From: Pseudomonas sp. 31-12 | Lineage (GTDB): Bacteria; Pseudomonadota; Gammaproteobacteria; Pseudomonadales; Pseudomonadaceae | Direction: 5' to 3' | Length of the DNA: 64,000 nt | Assembly (NCBI RefSeq): GCF_003151075.1 | Contig: NZ_CP029482.1 | Span: 4,340,001-4,404,000, forward strand | Shown: piece by piece, positions 61,778 through 64,000 of the stretch | Numbering within the stretch: position 1 is the stretch's first letter | Layout: each line of letters starts with the position of its first letter | Position numbers and translations under genes: made by a program | The notes under the pieces: model-generated | The model's input: the letters and a program-made list of their open reading frames with translations, nothing else | Told to the model about the DNA's origin: nothing | Databases searched by the model: none

Positions 61778-63215
61778 ATGTTCAAACTGAGCGCCCCTCA
61801 CCGCCGCCATCCTGGTCATGGTCAGTGCCGCGCGATGGCCGACGACAGCGTTTCCACCCGGGCCCGGTCGGCACCGCCAGCATTGCCGAAGTGAAACAGA
61901 CCGCGGCCCCTTTCAGTACCGCAGCCCAACAGCAACTGGGTGAGGGTAACGATGCCATGGCGGTACAAGACACCGCCACCGGCACCATCACCCGATCAGG
62001 TCGGCGACTTCAACGCCGGTTACGGTGAGCAACTGTTCGAGAACGGCAGCACCATCGTCCAGCAACAGGTCGGCAGCCTCAACACCAGCCATGCCAGCCA
62101 GTCGATCGGCATGGGCGAAAACCAGCACTGCAACAACAGACGGGCAGCGGCAACTTCTCGTTCCTTTATCAGGACAGCCAAGAAGCCACCAAAGGCCAGA
62201 CCTTCCAGTTCGGTGACGCCAACGAGGCCAATATCGAGCAGATCCAACTGGCATCGCCAACAACGCGACGATCATCCAGTACGGCACCGCCAACTACGGC
62301 ACCGCCGAACAGATCGCGCACATGGGCGGCGAGATCGGCATCAACCAGGCCGGCGAAGGCAACTATGCCTATGGCGACCAGCGCGACGGCAACGGCGGCG
62401 TCATCACCATCAACCAGTTCGGTGATTTCAACGGCAGTGAGGTCTGGCAAGGCGCACAAACCGCGAGCGAGGCCACCGTCAACCAGTACGGGCAAACCAA
62501 CGAAGCTGTGGTCGACCAGAGCTTCGGCCAAAACAACAACGCCCGTGTCCTGCAAGTCGGCGACGTCAACGCCATCTATGCTGACCAGTTCGACTCGTCG
62601 GCTCGGTGCTCGCGCTGTACCAGCAAGGCACCGGCAACGTGCACTCACCTATCAGAGCGGCGACAGCCATGTGCTGACCGCCACCTCCGTGGGCACCGAA
62701 AACAAGGTCTACGCCAGCAACTGGAAAGGCCCGCAACTGGGCGGCAATTCTGGCAGCAACCAGCGTGCGACCGTCACCCGTGGCAACGGCAACATCGCCA
62801 GCTTTAACCGAGGATGGCGTCGGCCACATCATGACCACCAACCAGACCGGTAGCGGCAACAAAACCACGGTCAGCCGGGCTGAAAACTACAACGAGCTGT
62901 ACTTCGACCAGAACGGCAGCGACAACATCCTGATCGCCGACCAGCGCGGCACCACCAACCGCCCAAGGCACCACCAACGGCACCGGCAACACCACCGAGT
63001 TCGACCAGTCCGGCACCGGCAACCGGGCATTCACCACACAACTGTATGGCAGCGACAACATGATCACCGTCAAACAGGCTGACAGCATGAACGTCGCGTA
63101 CGTGACCCGTGGCGGTACCGGGAACACTGCCAGTGTTGATCAGAGTGGCATGACCCAGATGGCGACGGTTCAACAGATGGGTGCTGACAACCGGGCGACC
63201 GTGCTGCAGCAATAA
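61778..63215 (+). CDS. CsgA-like major curlin (frameshifted)
   Basis: About 480 residues, broken by at least seven frame changes. GGAGG lies before ATG 61778. The readable blocks carry a long series of curlin-type repeats (VGDFNAGYGEQ, IVQQQVGSLNTSHASQS, IIQYGTANYGTAEQ, ININQAGEGN-like, VNQYGQTNEAVVDQSFGQNN, MTTNQTGSGNKTTV, FDQNGSDNILIADQ, VDQSGMTQMATVQQMGADN, end VLQQ). It is much longer than E. coli CsgA (about 150 residues). It would form the bulk of an extracellular amyloid fibre. A terminator follows the stop at once. Pseudomonas usually makes Fap amyloid; these repeats are of the curli type. Confidence 0.7.
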
Positions 63216-63226
63216 TCGCAAGGCAT

Positions 63227-63258
63227 AAAACCGCGGCCTTGGGGAGGGTCGCGGTTTT
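63227..63258 (+). terminator. Rho-independent terminator of the curlin operon
   Basis: AAAACCGCGGCC, a short loop and GGTCGCGGTTTTT form a GC-rich hairpin with a T-run 12 bases after the CsgA-like stop. Confidence 0.85.
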
Positions 63259-63334
63259 TCGGTGAGTCTGTGGCGAACTGGATGCCTGACAAGCCGCTTT
63301 CGAACGATTACGCGGCCCGCCTGACGAACTCAAA

Positions 63335-63463
63335 CTGTGGCGAGGGAGCTTGCTCCCGCTGGCTGCAGCAGACCAAACCCGGCAAACGCATCTCCATTGA
63401 CACACCGCATTCACCGGTTTTACGACGGCTTCGCCGCCGAGCGGAGCAAGCTCCCCGCCACAG
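63335..63463. repeat. REP-like inverted repeat
   Basis: CTGTGGCGAGGGAGCTTGCTCCCGC at the left and GCGGAGCAAGCTCCCCGCCACAG at the right are inverted REP copies around a spacer with ACGGCTTCGCCGCCGA. It lies between the curlin terminator and the convergent DUF6124-like gene. Confidence 0.75.
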
Positions 63464-63482
63464 AAACTCTCTCACCACAGAC

Positions 63483-63841
63483 TCAGCGTTTACCCCTGGG
63501 AACGACGTTATCCAGCGCCCGATTCACCGCCAGCTCGCCCAGCATGATGATTTGCTGAAGGGCCAGCATCGTGTTGCGGTGCGGGCCTTCGAGAAACCCG
63601 GAAGTCGCTGGCTATGACACTGGCTGAAGCCGGATTCGCAGGCATTGGCCAACAGGGTTTCGGTATCGATATCCAGGGCGATGAGGTAAATGGTGCTGGG
63701 CTTGCGTGCTGGGATCGCGCTTTTCAGCGGATTGAGATAGTGATCCAGCGCACGATCGGCAGCTTCGCTGAGTTTTTTGGGATCGAGGGGATCGTGGGGA
63801 AACGTCGTCGGAGTGCGGGGATTGGGTGTGGCTTTGAACAT
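63483..63841 (-). CDS. DUF6124-like small protein (frameshifted)
   Basis: About 120 residues. ATG 63841 has AAAGGAG at a good distance. The core LSEAADRALDHYL, ARKPSTIYLI, DIDTETLLANACES matches the small Pseudomonas proteins called DUF6124. After that the frame moves twice, through ASASVIASDF and then FLEGPHRNTMLALQQIIMLGELAVNRALD, to a stop at 63483. Both shifts fit the loss of single bases. Function unknown; such genes occur in many copies in this genus. Confidence 0.65.
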
Positions 63842-64000
63842 GGTGGATCTCCTTTGAAAATTGGCGCCACCAAACCCGTCGCTAAACAAATAAGGGTGGC
63901 GACTGTATGCAGGTTAGCGAACCGGTCAAGGCACCCGGTAGACCCGAAGGTCTCCCGCACACAGTCACCATGACGAAATTGCAGACGTAAAAGCCTGCTA

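Noticed and set aside
61420..63215. Fap-type amyloid genes, the usual Pseudomonas amyloid
   Set aside because: The repeats are of the curlin form Q-x-G-x-x-N-x-A and no FapA-F-like neighbours are present.

Overview
The window is a 64-kb piece of a GC-rich gammaproteobacterial chromosome, most probably Pseudomonas of the fluorescens group. The grounds are codon use, REP-type inverted repeats between genes, an HglS-type lysine-catabolism enzyme, and Hcp/VgrG/VasX-type T6SS cargo islands typical of that genus. No rRNA, tRNA, CRISPR array, integrase or transposase gene was seen.

Layout. (1) 1-3.9 kb: end of a flavin monooxygenase, a membrane-anchored alpha/beta hydrolase, HglS, and a DJ-1/PfpI protein on the minus strand. 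REP-like inverted repeats lie between them, one with perfect 49-bp arms. (2) 3.9-22.6 kb: two tandem T6SS delivery modules. Module 1 is hcp, vgrG, DUF4123 adaptor, VasX-type effector and two DUF6708-like membrane proteins (putative immunity). Module 2 is an hcp remnant, a nearly identical vgrG, a different adaptor, a longer VasX-type effector and three more DUF6708-like proteins. Three palindromes and a sigma-54-like promoter sit upstream of hcp; a terminator closes the island. (3) 22.6-30.6 kb: a decayed vanW gene, an AT-rich stretch with a repeated motif, small hypothetical genes, an ABC transporter with an AttH-like lipoprotein, and a sulfatase-family membrane protein. (4) 31.0-49.8 kb: a Wzx/Wzy-type exopolysaccharide cluster. 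It has UDP-glucose dehydrogenase, a uronate epimerase, a priming transferase, a kinase-like protein with a broken Walker A, Wza, a kinase-less Wzc, three glycosyltransferases, Wzy, two deacetylases, Wzx, a secreted hydrolase-like protein and three acyltransferase-like proteins. Product: probably an acidic, modified polymer. (5) 49.9-57.3 kb: a methyltransferase, a secreted hypothetical, an NtrC-family regulator with its histidine kinase, a SCO/cytochrome c fusion, a small unknown and a second, paralogous histidine kinase. (6) 57.3-63.3 kb: a sigma-54-type promoter with an upstream dyad precedes two tandem paralogous secreted proteins and two curlin-repeat proteins (CsgB-like, CsgA-like). All four are full of single-base frame changes. 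A DUF6124-like gene with the same defect ends the window.

How the parts may work together. Regions 2, 4 and 6 all act at the cell surface: contact-dependent antagonism, exopolysaccharide and amyloid fibre. The NtrC-type activator and two sibling kinases in region 5 lie beside the sigma-54-type promoter of the amyloid operon and are the obvious candidates for its control (inference). The dense frame changes after about 57.6 kb look more like consensus errors than gene decay, because the reading sense resumes after every shift.
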